Assembly (NCBI RefSeq): GCF_016888135.1
Contig: NZ_JACSWB010000243.1
Span: 1-64,000, forward strand
Source: Leptolyngbya sp. CCY15150
Lineage (GTDB): Bacteria > Cyanobacteriota > Cyanobacteriia > RECH01
Length of the DNA: 64,000 nucleotides
Direction of reading: 5' to 3'
Below, one piece after another: positions 18,039-27,001 of this stretch. The position numbers were made by a program, and so were the translations under genes. Below the pieces are notes generated by a model, which saw only the letters and a program-made list of their open reading frames with translations, was not told the DNA's origin and made no database searches. Positions within the stretch are counted from its first letter, which is position 1, and every line of letters starts with the position of its first letter.

Positions 18039-19985
18039 ATGACCACGACTCCTCGTCCCACTCGTTCCATTGCCACAGCCACCCATCCCCTAGATCCCCT
18101 CTCGCCCGCAGAACTGCAGGCAGCGATCGCTATCCTGCGTCACCAATCGCCCTTAGGCAGCACCTATCGTTTTGTCAGCGTGGCGCTTCAGGAACCGCCT
18201 AAGCTAGAGGTGTTGGCCTTTACCCCAGGGCAAGCGATCGACCGCCAGGCCTTTGCCATAATCTTAGATAATGCTACCGGCTATACCTACGAAGCCGTTG
18301 TATCGATCACCCAGGATGAGGTGCTGTCTTGGACGCATATCCCCGATGTACAGCCCTGCATCATGCTGGATGAATTTTTGGCCTGCGAGAATGCGGTCAA
18401 AGCATCCCCAGACTTCCGCGCGGCGCTGAAAAAGCGCGGCATTGAGGATATGGATTTGGTGATGGTCGATCCTTGGTCGGCGGGGAACTATGGCATTGAA
18501 GAGGAACAAGGTCTACGGCTTTCCCGTGCCTTCTGCTGGGTGCGATCGGAGGCGAACGATAACGGCTATGCGCGCCCCATTGAGGGGGTTGTGCCCATGG
18601 TAGACCTCAACAAAATGGAGGTGATCCGGGTAGAAGACTATGGTGTGGTGCCGCTGCCGCCCCATCCAGGTAACTATGCGCGGGAGTATATCCCTAACTT
18701 TCGGGATGACTTGAAGCCTTTGGACATTGTGCAACCGGAAGGGCCAAGTTTTACCGTGGATGGCTACCAGGTCTCTTGGCAAAAGTGGCAGTTTCGCATC
18801 GGCTTCACGCCTCGGGAAGGATTAGTTCTCTACAATGTTAGCTATGCTGACCAAGGACGGCAGCGATCGATTCTCTACCGCGCGTCCTTGGCGGAAATGG
18901 TGGTGCCCTACAATGACCCCAGTACCCCCGCATCCAATCACTATCGCAAGAATGCCTTTGACGTCGGTGAATATGGCGTGGGGATGTTGGCTAACTCCCT
19001 GACCTTGGGCTGCGACTGTTTGGGAGTGATCCGCTATTTTGATGCTTATCTGACCAATAGCTCCGGTGATGTCTCGATCATTGAAAACGCCGTCTGTATG
19101 CATGAGGAAGATTTTGGCATTCTCTGGAAGCATACGGATTGGCGCACCAATCAAGCTGAGGTAAGGCGATCGCGTCGGTTGGTAGTGTCCTTTATCGCGA
19201 CGGTCGGCAACTATGAGTATGGATTTTTCTGGTATTTCTACCAGGATGGCAATATCGAGTATGAAGTCAAGCTGACTGGCATTCTCAACACCTCTGCTAT
19301 TGCACCGGGAGAAGAGCCAGCCTACGGCGCGTTGCTTGCACCCCAGTTAGTTGGCCATGTTCATCAACATTTCTTTAGCCTGCGCTTAGATATGATGGTA
19401 GATGGTCTATCGAATACAGTGCGAGAGGTGAATACCGAAGCACTACCCTTGGGCCCAGACAATCCCTATGGCAATGCTTGCCAGGTGACAGCAACGGTAC
19501 TGAAGACAGAACAAGAGGCCCAGCGCACCATCGATCCCTTTAAAGCACGCTACTGGAAGATTGAAAACCCCCACGTTAGTAATTGGGTAGGTAAACCAGT
19601 CGCCTACAAGCTGATGCCTGGAGATACGGTATTGCCCTTTGCTCAGCCAGAATCGAGCGTCATGCAGCGGGCCGGATTCATGGCCAAAACCCTATGGGTG
19701 ACGCCCTACGATCCGTCAGAGCGCTATTCCGCAGGTATGTATCCTAACCAACATCCTGGGGGAGAAGGGTTGCCGAAGTGGACAGAGGCAAATCGCTCCA
19801 TTGAAGATACAGATGTTGTGGTGTGGTATACATTTGGTCAACATCATATTCCCCGTCCAGAAGACTGGCCAGTCATGCCGGTATCCTATGCAGGATTTAT
19901 GCTTAAGCCTCAAGGATTCTTTGATGCAAGCCCTGCCATGGACGTGCCGCCGTCTGCCCCCAAGCATCACTGCTGTCCGGAGTAG
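18039..19985 (+). CDS. Copper-containing primary-amine oxidase
   Basis: Oxidises primary amines to aldehyde, ammonia and hydrogen peroxide using copper and the self-made cofactor topaquinone (TPQ). The TPQ-precursor motif N-Y-E-Y lies in VGNYEYGFFW, with the precursor Tyr at about residue 392. The catalytic-base Asp sits in AFDVGEYGVG (about 308). Two of the copper His ligands form the H-x-H of VHQH near residue 440, and the third lies in the C-terminal region (HHIPRPEDWPVMP). At 648 residues it matches bacterial tyramine/phenylethylamine oxidases. There is no signal peptide, so it is probably cytosolic. It stands alone. In a photoautotroph it most likely serves to obtain ammonium from amines; that use is inferred. 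Confidence 0.93.
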   Translation: MTTTPRPTRSIATATHPLDPLSPAELQAAIAILRHQSPLGSTYRFVSVALQEPPKLEVLAFTPGQAIDRQAFAIILDNATGYTYEAVVSITQDEVLSWTHIPDVQPCIMLDEFLACENAVKASPDFRAALKKRGIEDMDLVMVDPWSAGNYGIEEEQGLRLSRAFCWVRSEANDNGYARPIEGVVPMVDLNKMEVIRVEDYGVVPLPPHPGNYAREYIPNFRDDLKPLDIVQPEGPSFTVDGYQVSWQKWQFRIGFTPREGLVLYNVSYADQGRQRSILYRASLAEMVVPYNDPSTPASNHYRKNAFDVGEYGVGMLANSLTLGCDCLGVIRYFDAYLTNSSGDVSIIENAVCMHEEDFGILWKHTDWRTNQAEVRRSRRLVVSFIATVGNYEYGFFWYFYQDGNIEYEVKLTGILNTSAIAPGEEPAYGALLAPQLVGHVHQHFFSLRLDMMVDGLSNTVREVNTEALPLGPDNPYGNACQVTATVLKTEQEAQRTIDPFKARYWKIENPHVSNWVGKPVAYKLMPGDTVLPFAQPESSVMQRAGFMAKTLWVTPYDPSERYSAGMYPNQHPGGEGLPKWTEANRSIEDTDVVVWYTFGQHHIPRPEDWPVMPVSYAGFMLKPQGFFDASPAMDVPPSAPKHHCCPE

Positions 19986-20073
19986 GTTAGCGGTAGTGCC
20001 CAGTAAGCTAGGCTTCGAGACCGTGACGCGATTGTGAGTCAAGGCGTCCTGTCGTCATCATGACTTAGAATGA

Positions 20074-20106
20074 CCTGTAGGGTCGTGTATAGCACAACCC
20101 TACAGG
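20074..20106. terminator. Strong hairpin between convergent genes
   Basis: CCTGTAGGGT (20074-20083) pairs with ACCCTACAGG (20097-20106); past one mismatch the stem continues by GTG/CAC, leaving a five-base loop. It sits between the convergent amine oxidase and peptidoglycan-binding genes. There is no clear T-run, so it may be a dispersed repeat used as a bidirectional terminator. Confidence 0.55.
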
Positions 20107-20203
20107 CTCTCAATCTGTTGATCGTTGATCAATGGATCAATGGTTTGATCTACCGCAGCAGAATCCGAGTTCTATGGGCAGGATAACTAGCGACCTTTAC
20201 GCT

Positions 20204-20773
20204 TTACATCGGATCATAGCGGGTATAGCAATGATCAGGAAATATGCTAGGGTCATCGCTTAACAACTGATCGAGCTGTTCTAGCGCTTTCTCGGTTTGA
20301 GAGCCAAATTGCCCGTCTACCTCTCCAGCATAGATACCTTGGTGTTTTAGATAAGACTGGAGCGTTTGCACAGACTCCTGGGTACAATTTTCCTGTTTTA
20401 CATAGGACAGAACTTGCTGAATAGAGCAGCGCATCTGGTCAACGGAGTCCTTCAATCCCTTCACTAAGTTTTCCATATCAGAAAAATTCCTCATCTTTCT
20501 AAGCAAGGCAGTTTGCTGCTGATCAATAAAAGTACTATCAATGAGATTCAGTTTGTGCGCAACAACATGATCAACTTCATCAATCCAGAAGCTAAGCAGG
20601 GTGTCTTGTGTAGCCTCATCAAGAATTGCTTCAAGCCGTTCTGCTTGGGGTTCGGTTAAAACATCTAGCAATGAAAGAGTGAAATATTCGATTACTTTAG
20701 AACGAAGATCTAACGATTTTGCTCGGAAGCGTTCTAAGGAATCCGGAAATTGGTTGTCTGTAAGCGTTCCCAT
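20204..20773 (-). CDS. Protein with C-terminal peptidoglycan-binding-like domain
   Basis: A 189-residue protein without signal peptide or membrane segment. The first 135 residues are helical and charged, with no family I recognise. The last 50 residues match the small three-helix PG_binding_1 fold: SVQTLQSYLKHQGIYAGEVDG, then QFGSQTEKALEQL. It starts 88 bp after the end of the sigma-like gene and is on the same strand, so the two are probably co-transcribed. A natural guess is that it senses or modulates the partner sigma factor, since it is cytosolic in spite of the binding domain; nothing in the sequence proves this. Confidence 0.7.
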   Translation of the reverse strand: MGTLTDNQFPDSLERFRAKSLDLRSKVIEYFTLSLLDVLTEPQAERLEAILDEATQDTLLSFWIDEVDHVVAHKLNLIDSTFIDQQQTALLRKMRNFSDMENLVKGLKDSVDQMRCSIQQVLSYVKQENCTQESVQTLQSYLKHQGIYAGEVDGQFGSQTEKALEQLDQLLSDDPSIFPDHCYTRYDPM

Positions 20774-20861
20774 TATTCGTGATTCACTCCAATCTAGTAC
20801 GAACGTCTATGGATAGCAATGTAAATGTAGGTGTTCTACCGTACATTACTCTCGCAATCAG

Positions 20862-21476
20862 TTATCCCTGAGACTGTTCAAGACGATGAAAAAGCAGGCG
20901 AAACTTTTTCTTGGCCCGCGACAGCTTTTTGCGTAAGGCAACATCATTGATAGGTTGACGATACTTGGCGCTCCATTGTTCAGCGATATCCTGCCACGAT
21001 AACCGATCCAACGTTCTCAAACAAAGCAATTCAAAGGCTTCTGGTTCTTCTCGGGCAAAGATAGCGATCGTTTCCCGTAGATCCTGCAATTCCTCTTGCC
21101 AGATGAGTTGTCCCATCGGTTCATCATCGTCGTCACTGACAACATCAGATAGAATAGCTGGATCCGTTGGTATACCTTTTTTAGATCGACTATATTCCCG
21201 GATAATGTTGAACGAGGTTTTCTTAAGCCATGCATGGGGGTTTGTAATAGCTTTCCCTGCTTTAAGAGCAGCGACGCCTCGTTGATAGGCTTCATGGAGT
21301 ACGTCATGGGGTTCCATCCGCCAATGAAGCTGATATTGTCGTAACGCCCGTTTGATAAATGAGAACATAGTGTAAGCATAGGGGTTATTCTTACCTAAAA
21401 TCTCATCAAGCGCCTTGTCGAGAGTTGTGTTGTCTAACCAGTCGCTAGGTGGTCGAGGGCAAGTTGGATCTGTCAT
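20862..21476 (-). CDS. Sigma-70-like (ECF-type) RNA polymerase sigma factor
   Basis: A 204-residue protein with the two-domain plan of small sigma factors. Residues about 40-105 fit region 2: LRQYQLHWRMEPHDVLHEAY, then NPHAWLKKTSFNIIREYSRSKK, the latter like the -10-recognition helix. A short acidic linker (DVVSDDDDE) follows. Residues about 135-200 fit region 4 with an HTH (EAFELLCLRTLDRLSWQDIAEQW, VALRKKLSRAKKKFRLLF). The similarity to the YlaC/RpoE-type ECF group is recognisable but divergent, and the region-4 helix contains an unusual insertion (SAKYRQPIND). The partner gene downstream carries a peptidoglycan-binding-like domain. Its own upstream region is 571 bp long and could hold an autoregulated promoter. 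Confidence 0.8.
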   Translation of the reverse strand: MTDPTCPRPPSDWLDNTTLDKALDEILGKNNPYAYTMFSFIKRALRQYQLHWRMEPHDVLHEAYQRGVAALKAGKAITNPHAWLKKTSFNIIREYSRSKKGIPTDPAILSDVVSDDDDEPMGQLIWQEELQDLRETIAIFAREEPEAFELLCLRTLDRLSWQDIAEQWSAKYRQPINDVALRKKLSRAKKKFRLLFHRLEQSQG

Positions 21477-22056
21477 CGGTAGTTCCCACTGATGTGTTGC
21501 GACGCAAGAATACTGATACTTGGTAGAGTTAAATCGTTTAGGTGAGGTACCTCCTCCACATGTGATTAGGGTCTCTAAAGTATTAGTGACATCAGGTGAG
21601 GGTTTGTGACCGCGTCTTGAAAAAACGGTTGGGACATGCCTTCAATCCCCCGCTTCGCTGCCTCCCTAGCAAGACGTCCACAGACATCTAGGTACTGCCA
21701 CAGCCTTGAATGCGTAGCGCGCATCTAGTCAGACTGGATAAACAGTTCACGAATCTTCATGGGGGGCGATCGCTCCTTGTCCCTCTTCCACGTCATCGAC
21801 TACCCACCCAATCTCAAAGGGTGGCTCTGGCAAGTATGCCAGTTTCAGAAATGGCAGGATTTAGGCGGTTAATTGTATCAGTTGATGTTAAAACTTGGAT
21901 GTCACTTGGAAAAGTGTCATAGGATACGTTTCATACCCATCAATAATAGGGTCACCATGGCATCATCCCTGACAACAGCCCCCAACGGCATGTTAGGGCC
22001 GTGATGCAGGTTACGTCGAACCCATCACACTCGCATCTCTTCAAAGGTTGACCCCC
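21477..22056. other. Divergent promoter region
   Basis: No gene seen. A 10-bp palindrome GAGGTACCTC (21544-21553) lies about 70 bp before the sigma-like gene. A short inverted repeat CACTTGGAAAAGTG is found near 21905, before the DUF2157 gene. One 70-codon open frame (21710-21922) has no supporting signal. Confidence 0.4.
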
Positions 22057-23445
22057 ATGATGCCAGAAAAGTTTCGTCAACAGTTACGTCAAGAAGCGAT
22101 CGCTTGGCGTGAGGAAGGTTTGATTCAGCCTTCGCTCTATGATCACCTCAGCGATCGCTACCAGTTTGATCAAATCGACAGCACGGCCCGTAACAAATTC
22201 GTCATGATCTTGCTCGGGCTGGGCAGCGTGTTAATTGCCCTCGCCGTGATCACCTTTATTGCCGCCAACTGGCAAGAATGGTCGCGTCTGGCGAAAGTGC
22301 TGCTGCTCGTGAGTTTATTCATCGGTATCAACAGCGGCGGCTTTTATCTATGGCGCGGAGCCGGCCAGCGCTGGCAAGCTCGCTTAGGACAGGCGCTATT
22401 GCTGTTAGGTGCATTACTGATTGGCCCTAGCCTCGCCCTGTTCTCCCAGATGTTTCACCAAACGGGCAGTGTGCAAATCCTGTTTTTAGTTTGGGGACTG
22501 GCTGTGCTGGTCATGGCCTACAGCCTATGCCTGCCGATGCTGGGTATTGTATCCATCATCTTGGTATCGATGGGCTATTTCTGGTACTATCCAGACCCTG
22601 GTGTCCATGGTCTATGGTTAAGTCTGTTAGCCTATTTCCCACTGATCGCGATCGCTCTCTTCTTTCCCCTAGCGCGATGGAGTCGATCGGCGTGGCTTTT
22701 GAGATTAGTTGTTCTCTTTACGGTGTTCGCTCTGCAGTTTAAATTGCTGCAATTCGTCAACACATTAAATAACTTCAATCATAGCTGGACATTACTAGGG
22801 GCGATCGCTGCGAGCTGCCTGATTCCGTTTCTGCTGTGGGGCTCTCGTGCCCTAGGTTCTATCTTCGCAGAAGAAGACGATGTTGCCCTATCAAGTTCCA
22901 GGCTAGCCGTTGTTTATGTCAGCTTCTTTAGCTTCCTCTTTTCCTTCAACTACTGGTGGCGAAATCCAGTATCCTTGGCAACGGAAACAGAGACAACCTC
23001 TGCAATGGTCAATGGATTGGTGTTAGTTGTTCTTTTCAGTGCTATCGCCCTTGCTTTGTGGTGGCGCTTGGGTACCCTACGCGGTTCAGTGTGGCGACTT
23101 ACCCTATCCGACACCTCTTTTGCAGCCGTCTTGCTGATCATTGCCGGACTGATTTGGGCTCACTGGACTTTCGGCCCCCTATGGGTGGCAGGAACGCTGA
23201 TCTTAAACATTCTGCTCACCCTAATAGCGATCGCCTGTATTCAAGAAGCGCTCAGCAGCAGCGATCGTCAAGGTTTTTGGTGGGGACTGCTGGTGCTTGT
23301 GGTGCAAATTATGTCCCGCATGTTGGAATACGATACGGGTCTTCTGGCAAAATCCCTAGCTTTCCTGCTTTGCGGCATTGGTGTCATTCTGGCAGGACTA
23401 TGGTTTGAGCGCTACGTTCGTACCCTGGCCTCCTCTCGCCCCTAA
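22057..23445 (+). CDS. DUF2157 integral membrane protein
   Basis: The ATG at 22057 (or the adjacent one at 22060) is preferred to a TTG at 22048, with AAAGG nine bases upstream. Residues about 8-45 form the conserved N-terminal soluble part of DUF2157 (WREEGLIQPSLYDHLSDRY). Then come about twelve hydrophobic segments, the first at residues 48-68 (ILLGLGSVLIALAVITFIAAN). The block NWQEWSRLAKVLLLVSLFIG and the following FLWRGAG-like turn are typical of the family. The protein is an inner-membrane protein of unknown biochemical function. In many bacteria DUF2157 lies next to a DUF4401 or GDYXXLXY gene, and here a GDYXXLXY protein follows 124 bp downstream, confirming the usual pairing. Confidence 0.85.
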   Translation: MMPEKFRQQLRQEAIAWREEGLIQPSLYDHLSDRYQFDQIDSTARNKFVMILLGLGSVLIALAVITFIAANWQEWSRLAKVLLLVSLFIGINSGGFYLWRGAGQRWQARLGQALLLLGALLIGPSLALFSQMFHQTGSVQILFLVWGLAVLVMAYSLCLPMLGIVSIILVSMGYFWYYPDPGVHGLWLSLLAYFPLIAIALFFPLARWSRSAWLLRLVVLFTVFALQFKLLQFVNTLNNFNHSWTLLGAIAASCLIPFLLWGSRALGSIFAEEDDVALSSSRLAVVYVSFFSFLFSFNYWWRNPVSLATETETTSAMVNGLVLVVLFSAIALALWWRLGTLRGSVWRLTLSDTSFAAVLLIIAGLIWAHWTFGPLWVAGTLILNILLTLIAIACIQEALSSSDRQGFWWGLLVLVVQIMSRMLEYDTGLLAKSLAFLLCGIGVILAGLWFERYVRTLASSRP

Positions 23446-23569
23446 GCCGCTGGTGCTGAACATGAAGACGACATTGGACTTGTGTGAAGAGACCATAAGA
23501 GTCCCCCCGTCATCTGCTACGCACCATCCTCCTGATTGTTGTAACCCCTTTTGATGGATTGACAGTCCT

Positions 23570-24193
23570 ATGACCTCCTCTCCTACGTCCCCCATGCCCC
23601 GCTGGCGATTTTGGCTGCCCCTGCTGGCCCAACTGACCTTGATCTTGGGACTACCCGCCCAAGCGATGTTGACTTACCTGACCGGCACAACCGTGATTTT
23701 ACAAACCGCTCCGGTTGATCCCTACGACTTACTGCGCGGCTATTCTCAAACCCTGAACTACAATATTTCCCTGGTTGATACCCTGGATGATCTACCAGGG
23801 TGGGAGGCTGTGGAAGAACGCAGCAGCCGTGAAAGTACGGATCAGACTCAAGCTAGCATCCCGGTGTATGTTGTGCTGGAGCAGCCTGATGCTGATCCAA
23901 CAGCGGAGATTCCCTTAGCTTGGCAACCGGTGGCGATCGCTCCTGATCTACCCCGCAACCTACCAGATACCCAGGTTGTGATTACCGGACAGTTGTACTA
24001 TCAACAGGTAACCTACGGTTTAGAGCGCTACTACATGCCCGAAGATCAACGGGATACCATCAACACCGAAATCATGGAGCTGAACCAAGAGTTTGGCAAT
24101 GAGCCGCCCTTTGTGGTGGAAGTACGGGTGCGGGGCAATGGTTATGCGGTGCCCATAAGCCTCTGGGTGGGCGATCGCCAGTATCAATTCTAG
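23570..24193 (+). CDS. GDYXXLXY-domain protein
   Basis: A 207-residue protein with one N-terminal membrane helix (about 12-35, RFWLPLLAQLTLILGLPAQ) and an extracytoplasmic domain. After the helix comes VDPYDLLRGYSQTLNY, which corresponds to the PRDPLRGDYxxLxY signature of the family; here the canonical GDY reads RGY, a small deviation. Further on, VVITGQLYYQ and the TYGLERYYMPEDQ segment match the GxYxxYFVPE-like block, and VEVRVRGNGYAVPISLWVGD closes the domain. It follows the DUF2157 gene, its usual partner. The molecular function of the pair is not known. Confidence 0.8.
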   Translation: MTSSPTSPMPRWRFWLPLLAQLTLILGLPAQAMLTYLTGTTVILQTAPVDPYDLLRGYSQTLNYNISLVDTLDDLPGWEAVEERSSRESTDQTQASIPVYVVLEQPDADPTAEIPLAWQPVAIAPDLPRNLPDTQVVITGQLYYQQVTYGLERYYMPEDQRDTINTEIMELNQEFGNEPPFVVEVRVRGNGYAVPISLWVGDRQYQF

Positions 24194-24690
24194 ACCGGGT
24201 GTTGCTGAATGAAGCTATGACATCAGACTGTGAGCAAGATGCTCCCACGACCTTGATTGCGAAGGAATACTAGACCTTATCGGTACTTAGTTGCCCGACA
24301 TCTACATGGATGTACTAGCCATACGATCGATCGGTTTCGGGCTAAGATTAATTGCTTTTCCTACTTCTGATGAAGTCTCATCAATGGCGACTGTGAGCGT
24401 CCCACTCACGGTTGGTTAGCGCCAATCCTATCGCGATTCAGCAACGCTCACTCAAACTTTCTGCAAACGTTGTGGAGGCATCTTGTTATTACCGCTATAT
24501 TTTTTAGGAGGACGTGGGTAATTTCACCAGCTATTGGGGCACATTAGAAATGAACAAAACCTAGACCATCCAGGATGGTTGAGATAGCTCAATCGTCAGG
24601 GCAACCATAGGCTATTGGCATTACACTCCAGCCTAGGAGCTGTACCAATCATTATCTATCTGCTAGTGCCAACATTGGGGAGGCTGGATC
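24194..24690. other. Intergenic region filled by a 243-bp repeat element
   Basis: No gene. About half is the element at 24201-24445. The remaining part up to 24690 contains an AT-rich segment (TATTTTTTAGGAGGACG near 24503) and a ribosome binding site GGGGAGG before the start at 24691. Confidence 0.45.
24201..24445. repeat. Long inverted-end element with GTTGCTGAAT termini
   Basis: GTTGCTGAAT (24201-24210) and ATTCAGCAAC (24436-24445) are exact 10-bp inverted ends, the same as those of the 83-bp family. The interior is longer and contains a TGTGAGCAAGATGCTCCCAC block near the left end and an approximate inverse CTGTGAGCGTCCCACTCACG near the right end. A degenerate relative lies at 2627-2775. 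Confidence 0.6.
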
Positions 24691-25455
24691 ATGATCGATC
24701 TGATGGACTTTAATGAATGCCCACGACTGGGTAGCTCTTGGACACAGTTTACTCAATCTATTTCGCGGCTTTTACTGACGCCATTGCCCCTGCATGTCAA
24801 AGGATTGATTGTACTCATCGCCTGTGCGATCGCCGTTTGGCTAGGGCGGACAATCTATCGTCAGTGGAACAAGCGCCATCATCCCCACTGGAACCCCACC
24901 TGGACAAGGGTGACGATTGGTGGGGCGATCGCTTTCTTGGTTTTAGTGTCGCCCCCAAGCCTCAACCTAGCGCTCTGGGGACTGAGCAGCCACATTCCGT
25001 CTGACCCAGGCACCCCCGCCGATGCCATTGTGTTTCCAGGACGACCCTATCGCCTAGATGGCGGTGGACGGTTTGCAGCGGCGGCTGAGCTATGGCAAGA
25101 AGGACGGGCACCGTTGATTTTCGTCAGCGGTTCCGGCACCACTCCCTTTGACATTCTGGAAGATATGGGGGTGCCTCGGTCGGCCATGAGTGGGGAAGTC
25201 TGCTCCCTAACGACCAACGAAAATGCCATCTATAGTGCCTATAGTCTGCTGCCAGAGGGCATCCAGGAGATTGTCTTGATCACCGATCCACCCCACATGT
25301 GGCGATCGATCCTCACCTTCCAAAACCAAGGCTTTGAGGTGATCCCCCACATGACCTCCTTGGTGAAGGATCTTGGCTACCGAGAGAAAATTGTGCTGGT
25401 GCTGCGGGAATATGGCGGTCTCCTCAGCTATGTTGTGCTGGGACGACTGGAGTAG
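24691..25455 (+). CDS. YdcF/SanA/ElyC family (DUF218) protein
   Basis: A 254-residue membrane-anchored protein with a DUF218 domain. Two hydrophobic segments are present: about residues 30-52 (LPLHVKGLIVLIACAIAVWLG) and 70-95. The DUF218 domain follows from about 110, with DAIVFPGRPYRLDGGGRFAAAAELW (the usual AxVVLGGG region), APLIFVSGSG, the SLTTNENAIYSAYSLLP block (the conserved SxxTxENA motif) and VLITDPPHMWRSIL (the VTSxxHxxRA block). Family members in E. coli act in cell-envelope integrity, and some bind S-adenosylmethionine; the reaction is not known. It is preceded by GGGGAGG and stands alone between two repeat-rich stretches. Confidence 0.82.
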   Translation: MIDLMDFNECPRLGSSWTQFTQSISRLLLTPLPLHVKGLIVLIACAIAVWLGRTIYRQWNKRHHPHWNPTWTRVTIGGAIAFLVLVSPPSLNLALWGLSSHIPSDPGTPADAIVFPGRPYRLDGGGRFAAAAELWQEGRAPLIFVSGSGTTPFDILEDMGVPRSAMSGEVCSLTTNENAIYSAYSLLPEGIQEIVLITDPPHMWRSILTFQNQGFEVIPHMTSLVKDLGYREKIVLVLREYGGLLSYVVLGRLE

Positions 25456-25608
25456 ACGTCTGGATAGGCTATACCAAGTCTTGGATTGCCCGCCACAGTG
25501 CCCCTACCCTCAATCCTTCTCCCAGAGGGCTCCTAAGTACAGACAAGTCCAACGTTTGTGACCCTAAGTCCTGAAACCCTTGCCTAGCAGGGTGCCGCTA
25601 TGCGAAGC

Positions 25609-25645
25609 CGTAACGCACCGTCTCACGAGGACTGGATGCGTTACG
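25609..25645. terminator. Inverted repeat after crtL
   Basis: CGTAACGCA (25609-25617) is followed after 19 bp by TGCGTTACG (25637-25645). This is a common cyanobacterial intergenic motif and lies between the convergent YdcF and lycopene cyclase genes, where it could stop transcription from either side. No T-run. Confidence 0.4.
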
Positions 25646-25665
25646 CTGCCGCTTTAGCCTGGAGA

Positions 25666-26922
25666 TCACTGGGCCAGGAGCGATCGCCAGAGCAGTTTGC
25701 GATCGCTCCAGCTTGCTTTGAGTAATTCTTGCCGCACATCGTTGGTGGTTTTACCGAACAGAGTGACCATAGCCAGCATCAGCTCCGGCATGGTTAGAGT
25801 ATCAGCCAAGAAGCCCGACCACTGGGGTTTGGAGAGCTGGAAGAAGGCATGAAAAAAGTCGTTGAGCTGAGGCTCATCAAAGGCCAGCAAATTGCTGAGC
25901 CCAAAGCGATACAGATAATATTTCCGCAAGCGCTCCGGCGACCATAGGGCCTGCCAAGCCGCCCGCGCAGTTTGCTGGGGAGAACTGGCACCGTTGAGAG
26001 CTTGGGCGATCGCTTCTGCCACGATCGGGCCACGGCGCAGGAGACTGCCCACCATGTAGCCAGATGCTGGATGCACCATGCTAGCCGCGCCGCCAAACCC
26101 AACCACGGGTTGATCCAAGAAGGGCATGGGCAAGTTCATGGGAAATAGGCAGCGTTCGGTGTGATGAACCTCGGTGACCGCTACGCCGTAGTGGGCCAAC
26201 CGTTGATGGAGGCGACGTTCTAGTTCCTCAAAGGCGATCGCGGGACTGTGGGCCAAAGACGTTTCCTCAACAAAATAGACCCCATCACCTAAATCCATGG
26301 CATAGAGGAACGTGGGAGGTTGGGCCCGCTCGGCCGCCGTGAGATGATCGGCACGATAGTCCATCAACACAAACTGCTGAGGACGAATAGGGGGTTTGGA
26401 GAAGCGGCCGACGATGCCATAGGCTGCTTGATAGGCAACGTTGGCTAAGGGCGGCCGCTGCACCAAGGCAGGGCGATGGCCGCTGGCATCGACGACAATG
26501 CGGGCGGTGAGCTGTGTGCCATCTTGGGTGGTGATGCAGGAGACCTCTGATTTATGGTCAATCTGGGCGGCAGTGCCCTGGTGCCAAGTCACAGCGTGGC
26601 GATCGCAGCGATCGAGGAAATAGGTCTGGAGCTTCGTTTTATCAATCAGTCCATAGTCACGGTTCAACGCTGTGACCTTTGACCCTGTATAAACCACGCA
26701 GTCATGCCAGCGATGGCCCAACATATCAGCCAGCAACAGCGACTCTAGTTCATCGCACCAAATGCCGTAGGTGTTGGGCCAAGCAGCGGTCGGCTCAGCC
26801 ATGGTCAGCCCAATCACCCGCAAGCCCCGACTCCCCAGCTCGGCAGCCATGGATAATCCGGCAGGCCCAGCCCCTATCACTACGGCATCTGCTACGTCAC
26901 GATGTTCCACAGGCTCACCCAT
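25666..26922 (-). CDS. crtL: Lycopene beta-cyclase, CrtL type
   Basis: Cyclises the ends of lycopene to beta-rings, giving beta-carotene. The N-terminal dinucleotide-binding motif VIGAGPAGLSMAAELGSRG (about residues 15-33) is followed by the lycopene-cyclase signature NTYGIWCDELE (about 50-60). Other family blocks are YGLIDKTKLQTYFLDRC (about 90), VVDASGHRPAL (about 143-153), the FLYAMDLGDGVYFVEETSL region (about 203-222) containing the F-E-E-T catalytic loop, and FGGAASMVHPASGYMVGSLLRR (about 273-294). The 418-residue length is normal for CrtL of cyanobacteria and plants, as opposed to CruA/CruP. It starts 79 bp after the end of a Crp-type regulator on the same strand, so the two may share a transcript. 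Confidence 0.95.
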   Translation of the reverse strand: MGEPVEHRDVADAVVIGAGPAGLSMAAELGSRGLRVIGLTMAEPTAAWPNTYGIWCDELESLLLADMLGHRWHDCVVYTGSKVTALNRDYGLIDKTKLQTYFLDRCDRHAVTWHQGTAAQIDHKSEVSCITTQDGTQLTARIVVDASGHRPALVQRPPLANVAYQAAYGIVGRFSKPPIRPQQFVLMDYRADHLTAAERAQPPTFLYAMDLGDGVYFVEETSLAHSPAIAFEELERRLHQRLAHYGVAVTEVHHTERCLFPMNLPMPFLDQPVVGFGGAASMVHPASGYMVGSLLRRGPIVAEAIAQALNGASSPQQTARAAWQALWSPERLRKYYLYRFGLSNLLAFDEPQLNDFFHAFFQLSKPQWSGFLADTLTMPELMLAMVTLFGKTTNDVRQELLKASWSDRKLLWRSLLAQ

Positions 26923-27001
26923 ACTTGTCTTTATTACTCACCTCCTTTAGTCTACCGGTCGCGCCGTCAGGATATCTAGCGATCGCCCCTGGAACGGTTA
27001 G

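Noticed and set aside
21710-21922. 70-codon open frame before the DUF2157 gene
   Set aside because: No ribosome binding site, unusual composition, no motif.
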